Origin: Prevotellaceae bacterium
GTDB lineage: Bacteria > Bacteroidota > Bacteroidia > Bacteroidales > Bacteroidaceae
Direction of reading: 5' to 3'
Assembly: GCA_022508635.1 (NCBI GenBank)
Contig: JAFLUV010000032.1
Coordinates: 1-16,298 of the forward strand
Length of the DNA: 16,298 bases
Every line of letters begins with the position of its first letter. The first letter of the stretch is position 1. Position numbers and translations under genes: made by a program. Below the pieces are notes generated by a model that saw only the letters and a list, made by a program, of their open reading frames with translations, searched no databases and had not been told where the DNA came from. Positions 1 through 7,164 of this stretch are shown here, in pieces.

Positions 1-1
1 A

Positions 2-1774
2 TTTGATGAGAGTACGTTCAGCATACAGCTCTATCGTATAGATACAAAGGGCGAGTTGACCGTTCCCTTGAAGGTTGAATGTGATGAGAATATCTTTACG
101 GTTCCTGCTTCTGCAACTTTCGCAGATGGCGAATCGGAAGTAACCATCACTATTACATACAATTCAGATCCATTGGAGTATGATGAGTACCACGACATTA
201 GTGTAACAATCAACGATGATAAGCTCACTACGCCATACGCTTATTCTACGTATACCTTCTCGGCTGGTGTACCTGCACCTTGGACGGATTGGACCTATAC
301 GAAATCCCAGTGGGTAAAGGACGGCAACGATCCCGACGAGTGGCCTCTCTCGGAGACAGAGAGCACATGTACCTACACGTATAAACTTGGTGTGGATTTA
401 ACGGGCAATGACCCCGACCTCCCCATCTCCTATCGTATGAATAAGATGGACAAGACCAAGGCACAATTCAAGATTGAGCACTGGTACTACAACGTAGATC
501 TTGTCCTTGACTACAACCCACAAACACGTGCCATACGTATCTATGAGCAGATAACAGGTCTCTCTAATGGTGAGGAAGATATCATCGTTTGCGATTTCTC
601 CATCCTTGTCGGTGCCGACCTCACGGCAAGCTACCCTTCGACCTACGACCCCGAAACAGGTCGTTTCATACTGAACATTTGCTACACAATACCGAGCTGG
701 GTCGGTTCAAGCCGTGGATATGGCTTTGGCGAGGAGTACATTCAGGTGGACGGCTTCTTCATTCCCGATTATACGACGGAGATGACCTACAAGGGTGTGA
801 TGACCGACCCGACGGAAGCAACCTATGCTTCTGTGGACGTGGTACTTGGTGAGAATGTAGAGGGTGCTAAGCTGGTAGTATATACACGCGATGCAGATCC
901 TTCCGCCATTGCTGATGCTTTGGTAAGCGGCGACTTGGCTGGTATTGATGCCGTGGCTGGTCGCAATGATGTTCCATTCAGTCTTGATGAACTTGGTGCT
1001 AATGAGTTGCAGGTAGTTTTGGTAAGCATTGCTGACGAAGAAGCCGTAGCCTATGCTTCTGCCAACTTCGAGTACTATGGCGGTGGCAGCAATCCTTGGA
1101 AAGTGCTCGGTACGGGCTACTTCACGGATGATATTGTTACACCGTATTATTTCTTTGAAGATCCCGAAAGTATCGGTGATCCTATCACATATCCAGTGGA
1201 GATTCGTCAACACGAGGACTATCCTGGCCTCTACCGCATTATGAATCCATGGGGTAAGGATGTGTATCGTTATGCCGAATTTTGCGAACCCGGAGAGTTG
1301 GCTCCTGATGGCAGTTACCTTGAGGTGAATGCACAGGATGCAGAGGGCGTGTATATTCCGACGCAGGCGCTAAATATGGATTGGGGTTACGGTCCTATGG
1401 CTTTTGTGTCAGAAGGTGCACGCTATTTGGAAGTACCCGACTATTCGTTCGATGATATGAAGAATGCCGGCTATTTGGGTACACTTAGGGACGGTGTTAT
1501 AACGTTCCCCGTCTTTACTACGAAAGATGGCTTGAATTACCAAGGTGTTTTGTGGGAAGGCAATGACGGTTCCTGTACTGGTTTGAATTGTAAGATTGAA
1601 ATCGTGCTTCCTGGTGCCTCCGCTTATGCCACTTCATTGGCTCGTGCAAAGGCTAATCTGACGAAGAAGGCTGCCAAGCGTGCTCATGTTCGCGGCACGA
1701 AGGCAGAGCCTCTGAAATTCGACAAGAAGATCGTACGTACCACGTTGAAGCAGGTACAGCTCAAGAGCCTGTAA
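2..1774 (+). CDS. Large beta-rich exported protein, unknown function (5' partial)
   Basis: The reading frame is open from base 2 with no start codon in view, so the N-terminus, including any signal peptide or lipobox, lies upstream. It ends at TAA 1772-1774. The visible 590 or so residues are rich in Asp, Tyr, Trp and Gly. The first 70 resemble the Calx-beta-like N-terminal domains of Bacteroidetes surface lipoproteins, with the pattern 'FTVPASATFADGE' followed by an Ile/Thr-rich strand and 'DEYHDISVTI'. Two later segments look like related domains, one starting at 'PWTDWTYT' and one at 'NPWKVLGTGYFTDD' (about base 1100). The last 50 residues are strongly basic (many Lys and Arg), unlike the acidic body, and do not look like a type IX sorting domain. 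No catalytic motif is recognisable. An outer-membrane or secreted location is inferred from composition only. It is terminated separately from the next gene. Confidence 0.8.
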   Translation, partial: FDESTFSIQLYRIDTKGELTVPLKVECDENIFTVPASATFADGESEVTITITYNSDPLEYDEYHDISVTINDDKLTTPYAYSTYTFSAGVPAPWTDWTYTKSQWVKDGNDPDEWPLSETESTCTYTYKLGVDLTGNDPDLPISYRMNKMDKTKAQFKIEHWYYNVDLVLDYNPQTRAIRIYEQITGLSNGEEDIIVCDFSILVGADLTASYPSTYDPETGRFILNICYTIPSWVGSSRGYGFGEEYIQVDGFFIPDYTTEMTYKGVMTDPTEATYASVDVVLGENVEGAKLVVYTRDADPSAIADALVSGDLAGIDAVAGRNDVPFSLDELGANELQVVLVSIADEEAVAYASANFEYYGGGSNPWKVLGTGYFTDDIVTPYYFFEDPESIGDPITYPVEIRQHEDYPGLYRIMNPWGKDVYRYAEFCEPGELAPDGSYLEVNAQDAEGVYIPTQALNMDWGYGPMAFVSEGARYLEVPDYSFDDMKNAGYLGTLRDGVITFPVFTTKDGLNYQGVLWEGNDGSCTGLNCKIEIVLPGASAYATSLARAKANLTKKAAKRAHVRGTKAEPLKFDKKIVRTTLKQVQLKSL

Positions 1775-1802
1775 CCTTGTTCTGCATGATAATATAGAAA
1801 CG

Positions 1803-1847
1803 AACCCGCCCTTCCGTGTCCTGACGGTAAGGGCGGGTTTTCTCTTT
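1803..1847 (+). terminator. Rho-independent terminator after the unknown exported protein
   Basis: Arms AACCCGCCCTT (1803-1813) and AAGGGCGGGTT (1829-1839) pair perfectly. The pairing extends inward through CCG/CGG with one bulged base at 1828. A pyrimidine-rich tract, TTTTCTCTTT, follows on the + strand. This is the strongest hairpin in the window and lies 29 bases after the stop codon. Confidence 0.9.
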
Positions 1848-1875
1848 CCGGAAACATAAATCACAAACAAACCCG

Positions 1876-4269
1876 ATGAAACAGACCTTACGCAATTTTA
1901 TGTTTTTCGTTGCAGTCCTGCTTCCCCTTGCAGCTTCTGCCGTGCCGGCCGCTCCCGTGCGCCGCGTGATGCAGGCCGAGGGTGGCATGTCTGTGGAAGT
2001 GACACTACGCGGCGACGAGCACCTGAGTCTGTGGCAGACCGATGACGGCGTTTTCATGCGTCCGAACGCACAAGGCGTCCTGCACCGGCTCTCCGTCTTC
2101 GAACTCGAAAACCTGCGTGCCGATGTACGCACCGCTTCCAACGAAGGTAACGCCCGCCGCGTGCGTCGTCGCGTGGGCAGCTTCCAGCCGCTGACAGGGA
2201 AAAAACGCGGACTGATCATTCTGGTCAGCTTCCAGGACAATGAGTTTACCGTGCCCCAACCCCAGCAGACCTTCAACGATTTCTTCAACAAGGCGGGCTA
2301 TACAGACTACGGCATGACAGGCTCCGTGCACGACTATTTCCTTGCACAGAGCTATGGGCTCTTCGAACTGGACTTCGACGTAGTGGGGCCCTATAAGCTG
2401 CAATACAAGATGTCGTACTATGGTGCTCCCAACGGCAATAGTGTCGATAGCAATCCCGCCCAGATGATTCGAGAAGCGTGCCGCATGGCCGACGGGAGCG
2501 TAAATTTCGCCGACTATGACTGGGACGGTGACGGCGAGGTGGATCAGGTCTTTGTCATCTATGCCGGCTATGGCGAGAACTATGGTGCGCCGGAGAATAC
2601 CGTCTGGCCTCACGAGTCGCAACTGGGCGACGGCCTCACGCTTGACGGCACACGCGTGAATACCTACGCGTGCAGCTGCGAGCTGAAGGGTACTACCGGC
2701 AGCATGGTCGACGGCATCGGTACCGCCTGCCATGAGTTCAGCCATTGTCTGGGATTCCCTGACCTCTACGACGTGACTTATGGCGACAGCTATGGCATGT
2801 CCTTCTGGGATCTCATGGATAGCGGCAGCTACAACAACAACGGTTGCACGCCTGCCGGCTATAGTGCCTACGAGCGTTGGATGGCAGGCTGGCTCAAGCC
2901 CCGCGAGCTTACGCACCAGGAGGAGATAACGGACATGGCTCCGCTTACCTCCGCCCCAGAGGCTTATATCCTCTATAACGAAGGCAACCGCGACGAATAC
3001 TACCTGCTCGAGAACCGCCAGAAGGAAGGTTTCGATGCAGCCTTGTATGGCCACGGTCTCCTGGTGGTGCACGTGGACTATGACGAAAAGGCATGGCGCG
3101 GTAATGCCGTGAACGTGAACAAGAACCGAAACCGTTTGACTATCATTGCCGCCGACGGAGACTATCAGTTGACAACCGCCTCGTTGGCAGCTGACCCGTT
3201 TCCGGGCAGGCTGGGCGTGACGGCCTTGACTGATGATACTGAGCCGGCATCCACGCTCTACAATGCCAACACCGACCGACAGCTGCTTATGCACAAGTCC
3301 GTGGAACGTATCACGGAGAGCCCCGAAGGCCTAATCTCTTTCCTGGCTTTGCGTCCGCTATTGACAGTGCCCAGCCTGAAGCTTGACGCTCGCACGGACG
3401 AGGGCTTCGCCGTCAGCTGGACTGCTTCCGACGGGGCAGAAGGCTACGACCTGTTACTGACGGAATATCCCGCCAAGGGCGACGCGTCTTCCTCGCGTAT
3501 CCTTGAAGAAGACTTCTCTGGTGCCTATAGCGAGAAGGCAGGTCTGGTCGACGTGTCTTCTAAGCTCAATACGCTGCTCTCTACACAAGGTTTCAGCGGC
3601 ACAGCCCTCTACACCTCACCGCAGCGTCTGCGCATCGGTACGAGCACCAAGCAAGGCACTCTGTGCAGTCCCGTGCAGAGAGCATTGGACACAGGGCAGC
3701 TAACAGTGGTGCTGACCCTCTCTGCTGCCTCTGCCGACCGTGAGCTGACGGGCATGGTGGACATCGTGACGAACAACAAGGAGACAGAGCACCTGAAGTT
3801 CTCCCTTGCGGGTACCGCCACCATCGTGCTTCATCCCGAGACGGTCCTCGACGAAATTTTCCGAGTAGACGTCAGCCCGTCTTCCTTGGCCTACATCAGC
3901 TACATGGCACTCTATGATGGTCTCTTCACGGCTGAGGAGCTTGGCATCGGCGAGACCCGATCCGCCCAGCGTGCTCCTATGCGTGTCTCCAGCTCGCAAC
4001 TGAGCGTGACGGGTACGAGCTACACTTTCACAGGCTTGAGTACGACGAGCAGCTACACGCTGTCCATCCGTGCGAAAGACAGCGAACGTGCCTCCCGTTG
4101 GAGCGACGATTTCTTCATTGAGGCTTTCACGACACCCGATGCCATTCAGTCTGTGGTGCCGGAGAACAACGCGACGGTACGCGGCATCTACGACCTGCAG
4201 GGTCGCCGGCAGAACCGTCTGCAGAAAGGACTCAATATCATTGACGGCCGCAAGGTGCTTGTCAAGTAG
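1876..4269 (+). CDS. Secreted M6 family (immune inhibitor A-like) zinc metallopeptidase
   Basis: Predicted secreted endopeptidase of 797 residues. An N-terminal signal peptide (about residues 1-22, ending ASA) leads into a segment with the M6 N-terminal pattern 'VTLRGDEHLSLWQTDDG'. The zinc site HExxHxxGxxD is H286-E287-F288-S289-H290 with G293 and D296, followed by LYD as is usual in M6. An Asp-rich loop typical of the family (D213-Y-D-W-D-G-D-G-E-V-D223), a likely calcium site, lies before it. After about residue 495 a fibronectin III-like fold begins but seems interrupted by some 165 residues of another beta-sandwich type before it resumes near residue 705. The last 35 residues ('GIYDLQGRR' then 'IIDGRKVLVK') match the short C-terminal tail common in exported Prevotella proteins and related to type IX sorting domains. 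The ATG start is supported by the signal peptide. No -7 element was found in the 101-base gap upstream. GC looks higher than in the neighbours. Natural substrate unknown. Confidence 0.9.
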   Translation: MKQTLRNFMFFVAVLLPLAASAVPAAPVRRVMQAEGGMSVEVTLRGDEHLSLWQTDDGVFMRPNAQGVLHRLSVFELENLRADVRTASNEGNARRVRRRVGSFQPLTGKKRGLIILVSFQDNEFTVPQPQQTFNDFFNKAGYTDYGMTGSVHDYFLAQSYGLFELDFDVVGPYKLQYKMSYYGAPNGNSVDSNPAQMIREACRMADGSVNFADYDWDGDGEVDQVFVIYAGYGENYGAPENTVWPHESQLGDGLTLDGTRVNTYACSCELKGTTGSMVDGIGTACHEFSHCLGFPDLYDVTYGDSYGMSFWDLMDSGSYNNNGCTPAGYSAYERWMAGWLKPRELTHQEEITDMAPLTSAPEAYILYNEGNRDEYYLLENRQKEGFDAALYGHGLLVVHVDYDEKAWRGNAVNVNKNRNRLTIIAADGDYQLTTASLAADPFPGRLGVTALTDDTEPASTLYNANTDRQLLMHKSVERITESPEGLISFLALRPLLTVPSLKLDARTDEGFAVSWTASDGAEGYDLLLTEYPAKGDASSSRILEEDFSGAYSEKAGLVDVSSKLNTLLSTQGFSGTALYTSPQRLRIGTSTKQGTLCSPVQRALDTGQLTVVLTLSAASADRELTGMVDIVTNNKETEHLKFSLAGTATIVLHPETVLDEIFRVDVSPSSLAYISYMALYDGLFTAEELGIGETRSAQRAPMRVSSSQLSVTGTSYTFTGLSTTSSYTLSIRAKDSERASRWSDDFFIEAFTTPDAIQSVVPENNATVRGIYDLQGRRQNRLQKGLNIIDGRKVLVK

Positions 4270-4294
4270 AGATACGCGGGATTAGCGGATACAT

Positions 4295-4339
4295 GCCGCG
4301 TGTGACACAGGGCAATGCCCTTGTCGCACGCGGCTTTTT
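4295..4339 (+). terminator. Terminator of the M6 peptidase gene
   Basis: A long hairpin starts 25 bases after the stop codon. GCCGCGTG at 4295 pairs with CACGCGGC ending at 4334. An inner AGGGC/GCCCT stem closes on a short AAT loop, with a few mismatches between. TTTTT follows at 4335-4339. Confidence 0.88.
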
Positions 4340-4607
4340 ATCGGACACCAGTAATTCTGTACTTCATGGGGAAGGTCTGCATTTGTCGTTTGGCATTGTT
4401 TTTGTTTCTGCAATAAGTGTAAAAAACGCTATAGTACAATTTAAGAACCGTTAAGCAGTGTGATGGGTGTGTTAAAGATTTGGAAAAGTGGAGGCCGGAT
4501 GATACGGCATTATTCTAAATGTACATAACTTTGCAGCAGCAAAACAATGGAAACAATATCATAGAGAGATAAAACAGATTATTAATACTAACTAAAAAAG
4601 TAGAACT
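4340..4607. other. Intergenic leader region upstream of htrA
   Basis: These 268 bases (338 counting from the M6 stop codon) hold no plausible ORF on either strand and no recognisable RNA gene. The left part is T-rich (around 4380-4405). The right part contains the htrA promoter element at 4526-4533 and an A-rich leader of roughly 70 bases before the ATG at 4608. No Shine-Dalgarno sequence is visible; the bases before the start (ACTAAAAAAGTAGAACT) are A-rich, as is common in Bacteroidetes. Confidence 0.6.
4526..4533 (+). promoter_or_regulatory. Probable -7 element of the htrA promoter
   Basis: TAACTTTG matches the Bacteroidetes primary sigma factor -7 consensus TAnnTTTG exactly. The same octamer lies in front of dxs at 12736-12743. 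No clear TTTG -33 element sits at the usual spacing; the nearest TTTGG upstream is too far away. Transcription would start near 4540, leaving a leader of about 65-70 bases. Confidence 0.6.
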
Positions 4608-6098
4608 ATGAAACAGACAACAATGAATTGGTTAGGTGCAGCCCTTCTCATACTGGGCAGCAGTGCAGTTACCGGTGCAGTTGTAAGAAGCGCGGCATCG
4701 GGCAGTGAATCCGCCATACAGCAGCCTGCAGCAATGCCTGCTCCTGTGGCAGCTCCAGCAGGACTTGTCGATCTGACCGTGGCAGCAGAGAAGACTGTCG
4801 AGTCGGTTGTATATATCAAGGTAACACAGACGGGCAAGACACAGCGTATGCAGGTGCAGGATCCGTTTAGTGACTTCTTCGGCGAGTTTTTCGGCTTTGG
4901 CGGTCGTGGCAACCGGCCTCAGGAGCGCGAGTTCAAGCAACCCGACCGTCATGCGGCAGGTAGCGGCGTGATTATCAGCAACGATGGTTACATCGTGACA
5001 AACAACCACGTTGTGGGCGATGCCGACGAGATTGAGGTGAAACTCAACGATAACCGCGAGTTCAAGGGACGCATCATTGGTTGTGATCCTAACACCGACC
5101 TGGCTCTCATAAAAATCGATGCGAAGGACCTGCCCGCCATTACCATCGGCAATAGTGACGACCTTAAGTTAGGTCAGTGGGTACTGGCCGTTGGCAATCC
5201 CTTCAACCTGACAAGCACCGTTACGGCCGGCATTGTCAGTGCCAAGGCACGTTCGCTTGGTGCAAACGGCATAGAGAGCTTCATCCAGACCGATGCTGCC
5301 ATCAATAGCGGCAACTCTGGCGGTGCACTTGTCAACGAGCGAGGCGAACTGGTGGGCATCAATGCAATGCTCTATAGCCAGACAGGCAGCTACAGCGGCT
5401 ATGGTTTTGCCATTCCTACGAGCATTATGAACAAGGTGGTGGACGACCTCAAGGTCTACGGCACTGTGCAAAGGGCTATCTTAGGTGTATCGGGCATTGA
5501 TGTGTCGAACTGGATAGATAGCGAGAAGGCTAAGGGCAATGATCCCGGACTGGATGTCGTGGACGGCGTGTATGTCAGCGAGGTGACCAGCACCAGTGCT
5601 GCAGAAGAGATAGGCTTGCAGAAGGGTGACGTAATTACCGAATTTGACGGAAAACATGTCAGGAAGATGTCAGAATTGCAGGAAGCTATTGCCCAGCATC
5701 GTCCGGGCGATAAGGTGAGCATTACCTATAAGCGTGGCAAGAAGGAGCAGAAGACAAGTGTCACACTCCGCAATACTCAGGGTACGACGAAGGTAATGGA
5801 GGAGGTTGACCTTGACCAGATGGGAGTTTCCCTGAAGCCTGTCAGCGAGGAAGATGCGAAGGCACTAAATATCAACTACGGCCTCACCATCAACGCTATC
5901 CGTGCCGGCAAGATGAAACAGGCAGGTGCAAACAAGGGTACCATCATCCTCTGGGTCAACGATCAGAAGATGAACACCGTAGAGGATTGGGAAGATGCTG
6001 TGGCGAAAGCTAACCAGAGTGCTGACCGTACCCTTTGGATAAAGGCAATTACTCCAAGCGGACGCAAGGTAAGTTTCGTCGTGGATCTTAACGAATAG
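4608..6098 (+). CDS. htrA: HtrA/DegP-type periplasmic serine endopeptidase (Do family)
   Basis: This 496-residue protein is a complete HtrA protease-chaperone, expected to degrade or refold damaged envelope proteins in the periplasm. A hydrophobic N-terminal segment (residues about 8-25) acts as signal peptide or membrane anchor. The trypsin-like domain has the full triad: H134 in NNHVVGDADE, D164 in NTDLALIKI, and S237 in NSGNSGGALVN. A Phe/Gly-rich loop (DPFSDFFGEFFGFGGRG) before the domain corresponds to the LA loop of DegP. The first PDZ domain spans about residues 288-385, with 'GLQKGDVITEFDG' at its core. A second, more divergent PDZ domain (about 400-490) contains 'NKGTIILWVNDQ'. Length and domain order agree with DegP/DegQ. 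A second in-frame ATG at 4623 is possible, but the 4608 start keeps the basic Lys residue before the hydrophobic stretch. The gene has its own promoter and terminator. Confidence 0.95.
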   Translation: MKQTTMNWLGAALLILGSSAVTGAVVRSAASGSESAIQQPAAMPAPVAAPAGLVDLTVAAEKTVESVVYIKVTQTGKTQRMQVQDPFSDFFGEFFGFGGRGNRPQEREFKQPDRHAAGSGVIISNDGYIVTNNHVVGDADEIEVKLNDNREFKGRIIGCDPNTDLALIKIDAKDLPAITIGNSDDLKLGQWVLAVGNPFNLTSTVTAGIVSAKARSLGANGIESFIQTDAAINSGNSGGALVNERGELVGINAMLYSQTGSYSGYGFAIPTSIMNKVVDDLKVYGTVQRAILGVSGIDVSNWIDSEKAKGNDPGLDVVDGVYVSEVTSTSAAEEIGLQKGDVITEFDGKHVRKMSELQEAIAQHRPGDKVSITYKRGKKEQKTSVTLRNTQGTTKVMEEVDLDQMGVSLKPVSEEDAKALNINYGLTINAIRAGKMKQAGANKGTIILWVNDQKMNTVEDWEDAVAKANQSADRTLWIKAITPSGRKVSFVVDLNE

Positions 6099-6134
6099 CC
6101 TGTTTGCCATAGCAGCAAGGCTGCATGATGAAGG

Positions 6135-6166
6135 GGATGTGTCAGGATTCTGGCACATCCTTTTTT
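6135..6166 (+). terminator. Terminator of htrA
   Basis: GGATGTGTC (6135-6143) pairs with GGCACATCC (6152-6160) through nine pairs including one G-U, closing an 8-base loop. TTTTTT follows at 6161-6166. It works in the htrA direction; the left flank lacks the A-run needed for efficient termination of the opposing operon. Confidence 0.88.
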
Positions 6167-6214
6167 CTGGTATGGCAGGCGGTGTTTGTCTTGTTGGTGC
6201 CGTGAACTATACAC

Positions 6215-6252
6215 GAGGTGTACACCCAATGGTATATGAGGTGTACACCCAA
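6215..6252. repeat. Two copies of a 15-base repeat containing the palindrome GGTGTACACC
   Basis: GAGGTGTACACCCAA occurs exactly at 6215-6229 and 6238-6252, 23 bases apart start to start. Each copy contains the perfect 10-base palindrome GGTGTACACC (6217-6226 and 6240-6249). Because each palindrome is self-complementary, the two copies can also pair with each other as a 10-base stem around a 13-base loop. A related ACTATA motif sits on both outer flanks. The pair lies between the convergent ends of htrA and the transporter ATPase gene, only 10 bases beyond the ATPase stop codon. It could be a terminator for the minus-strand operon (though it lacks a U-tract), a protein-binding pair, or a small dispersed repeat. 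Confidence 0.75.
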
Positions 6253-6261
6253 CTATAGTCC

Positions 6262-7020
6262 TTACGAGAGGATTTTCAGCGTGTGCTCTGCTGTGTCATA
6301 GCTGATGCCATCGGCATGAAGGAAGCGTTGCAGCGTGCCGTCTGCGGTAAGCGATGCTGTTGTGCCGGCTATTACGGTTCCCTCTTGGACTACCCAGAGC
6401 ATGTCACTCAACTGGATCGCCATTTCGACGTCGTGTGTTGAGAGGAGAATCGTTTTCCCTGTCTCATGTGCCAGACGCAGCATCAGGCGCAGGGTGCTGA
6501 CCTTGGCATGGAAGTCCAGAAAGGCTGTCGGTTCGTCGAGCAGGATGACGGGTGTCTGCTGAGCCAAGGCTTTGGCGAGCATTGCTTTCTGGCGTTCTCC
6601 GTCGCTCAGGGTGTCAATGGTGCGTTGCGCCAAGTGGCCTATACCTACCATCTCAATAGCTTCGCTCACCACCTTCCTGTCTTTTGCCTGGAGTGTGCCA
6701 AAGAATCCCGTGTAGGGTGAGCGTCCCATCCCCACAAGGTCTTCGACACGCATATAGGGCACCTCGACATGTTCTGTCAGTACCACGGAGACGGCACGGC
6801 TACGCCGGGAAGGCGAGAGAGAAGGCAAGCTTTGCCCCTGCAGCAGGACATTGCCCGACAGAGGCATCAGGAAACCTGCAAGAGTACGCAGTATTGTACT
6901 CTTTCCTATGCCGTTTGCACCGAGCAGACATACCATTTGTCCGGCATCGATGTGCTGGCTTATGTCTGTCAGTACCGCCTTGTTACCATAGCCGACCGTG
7001 AGATGTTGCAGTTCAATCAT
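6262..7020 (-). CDS. ABC transporter ATPase, FecE/BtuD type
   Basis: Cytoplasmic ATPase subunit (252 residues) of a FecCD-family importer for a chelated metal, heme or cobalamin. Walker A is GANGIGKST (residues 34-42), the signature is LSDGERQK (138-145), Walker B is VILLDEPTA (158-166), and the switch His is H196 in STHD. The usual Q-loop glutamine after the first strand region is not seen; the matching segment reads VVLTEHVEVP (79-88). 'GMGRSPYTGFFG' follows, typical of FecE-like ATPases. The ATG overlaps the stop of the 43-codon ORF as ATGA. Upstream codons in the ATPase frame offer no ATG before a stop, so this start is favoured. It is the last gene of the operon and probably pairs with the permease at 7165-8187. 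The substrate cannot be fixed from the sequence. Confidence 0.93.
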   Translation of the reverse strand: MIELQHLTVGYGNKAVLTDISQHIDAGQMVCLLGANGIGKSTILRTLAGFLMPLSGNVLLQGQSLPSLSPSRRSRAVSVVLTEHVEVPYMRVEDLVGMGRSPYTGFFGTLQAKDRKVVSEAIEMVGIGHLAQRTIDTLSDGERQKAMLAKALAQQTPVILLDEPTAFLDFHAKVSTLRLMLRLAHETGKTILLSTHDVEMAIQLSDMLWVVQEGTVIAGTTASLTADGTLQRFLHADGISYDTAEHTLKILS

Positions 7021-7148
7021 TCGATAATAGTGCAGAATTTGTACCCAAGCCAGCGGTGGGATTGCTTGAGGTTGACCTTATAATTTACTTCAACAGCAGT
7101 GCTAAGGCGGAATGCAGCGCTGAGAATAATATATAATGTTTTCTTCAT
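7017..7148 (-). CDS. Small ORF (43 aa) between permease and ATPase genes, unrecognised
   Basis: ATG at 7148-7146 follows the permease stop by only 16 bases. The frame ends at TGA 7019-7017, overlapping the ATPase ATG as ATGA, the same arrangement as two other junctions of the operon. The product starts MKKTLYIILSAAFRLSTA, which looks like a short signal peptide or membrane segment (two Lys, hydrophobic stretch, small residues). It continues with a polar tail containing NYKVNLKQSHRWLG and ends KFCTIIE. I recognise no family. It may be a real small protein, a leader that couples translation of the ATPase to the permease, or the leftover of a decayed gene. The fit at both ends favours translation but does not prove it. 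Confidence 0.45.
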   Translation of the reverse strand: MKKTLYIILSAAFRLSTAVEVNYKVNLKQSHRWLGYKFCTIIE

Positions 7149-7164
7149 AGTTGCAGGACAGGGT

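Noticed and set aside
707..1213. 168-codon minus-strand frame within the first gene
   Set aside because: It overlaps the well-supported plus-strand frame entirely and has no recognisable domain or upstream promoter.
1761..2291. 176-codon minus-strand frame across the first terminator and the M6 start
   Set aside because: It runs through a strong terminator hairpin and the M6 signal peptide; low-complexity Arg/Ser-rich product typical of a shadow frame.
2005..3294. 429-codon open frame on the minus strand opposite the M6 peptidase
   Set aside because: It mirrors a clear peptidase with signal peptide and zinc motif. Its composition (rich in His, Val, Ala, Ile) is what antisense reading of GC-rich codons gives, and it shows no domain.
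4477..4483. TTTGG as a -33 element for the htrA promoter
   Set aside because: It lies more than 40 bases before the -7 element, about twice the usual spacing of Bacteroidetes promoters.
7021..7080. Cobalamin riboswitch upstream of the ATPase gene
   Set aside because: The conserved B12-box and core helices are absent, and the position is inside an operon with overlapping genes.
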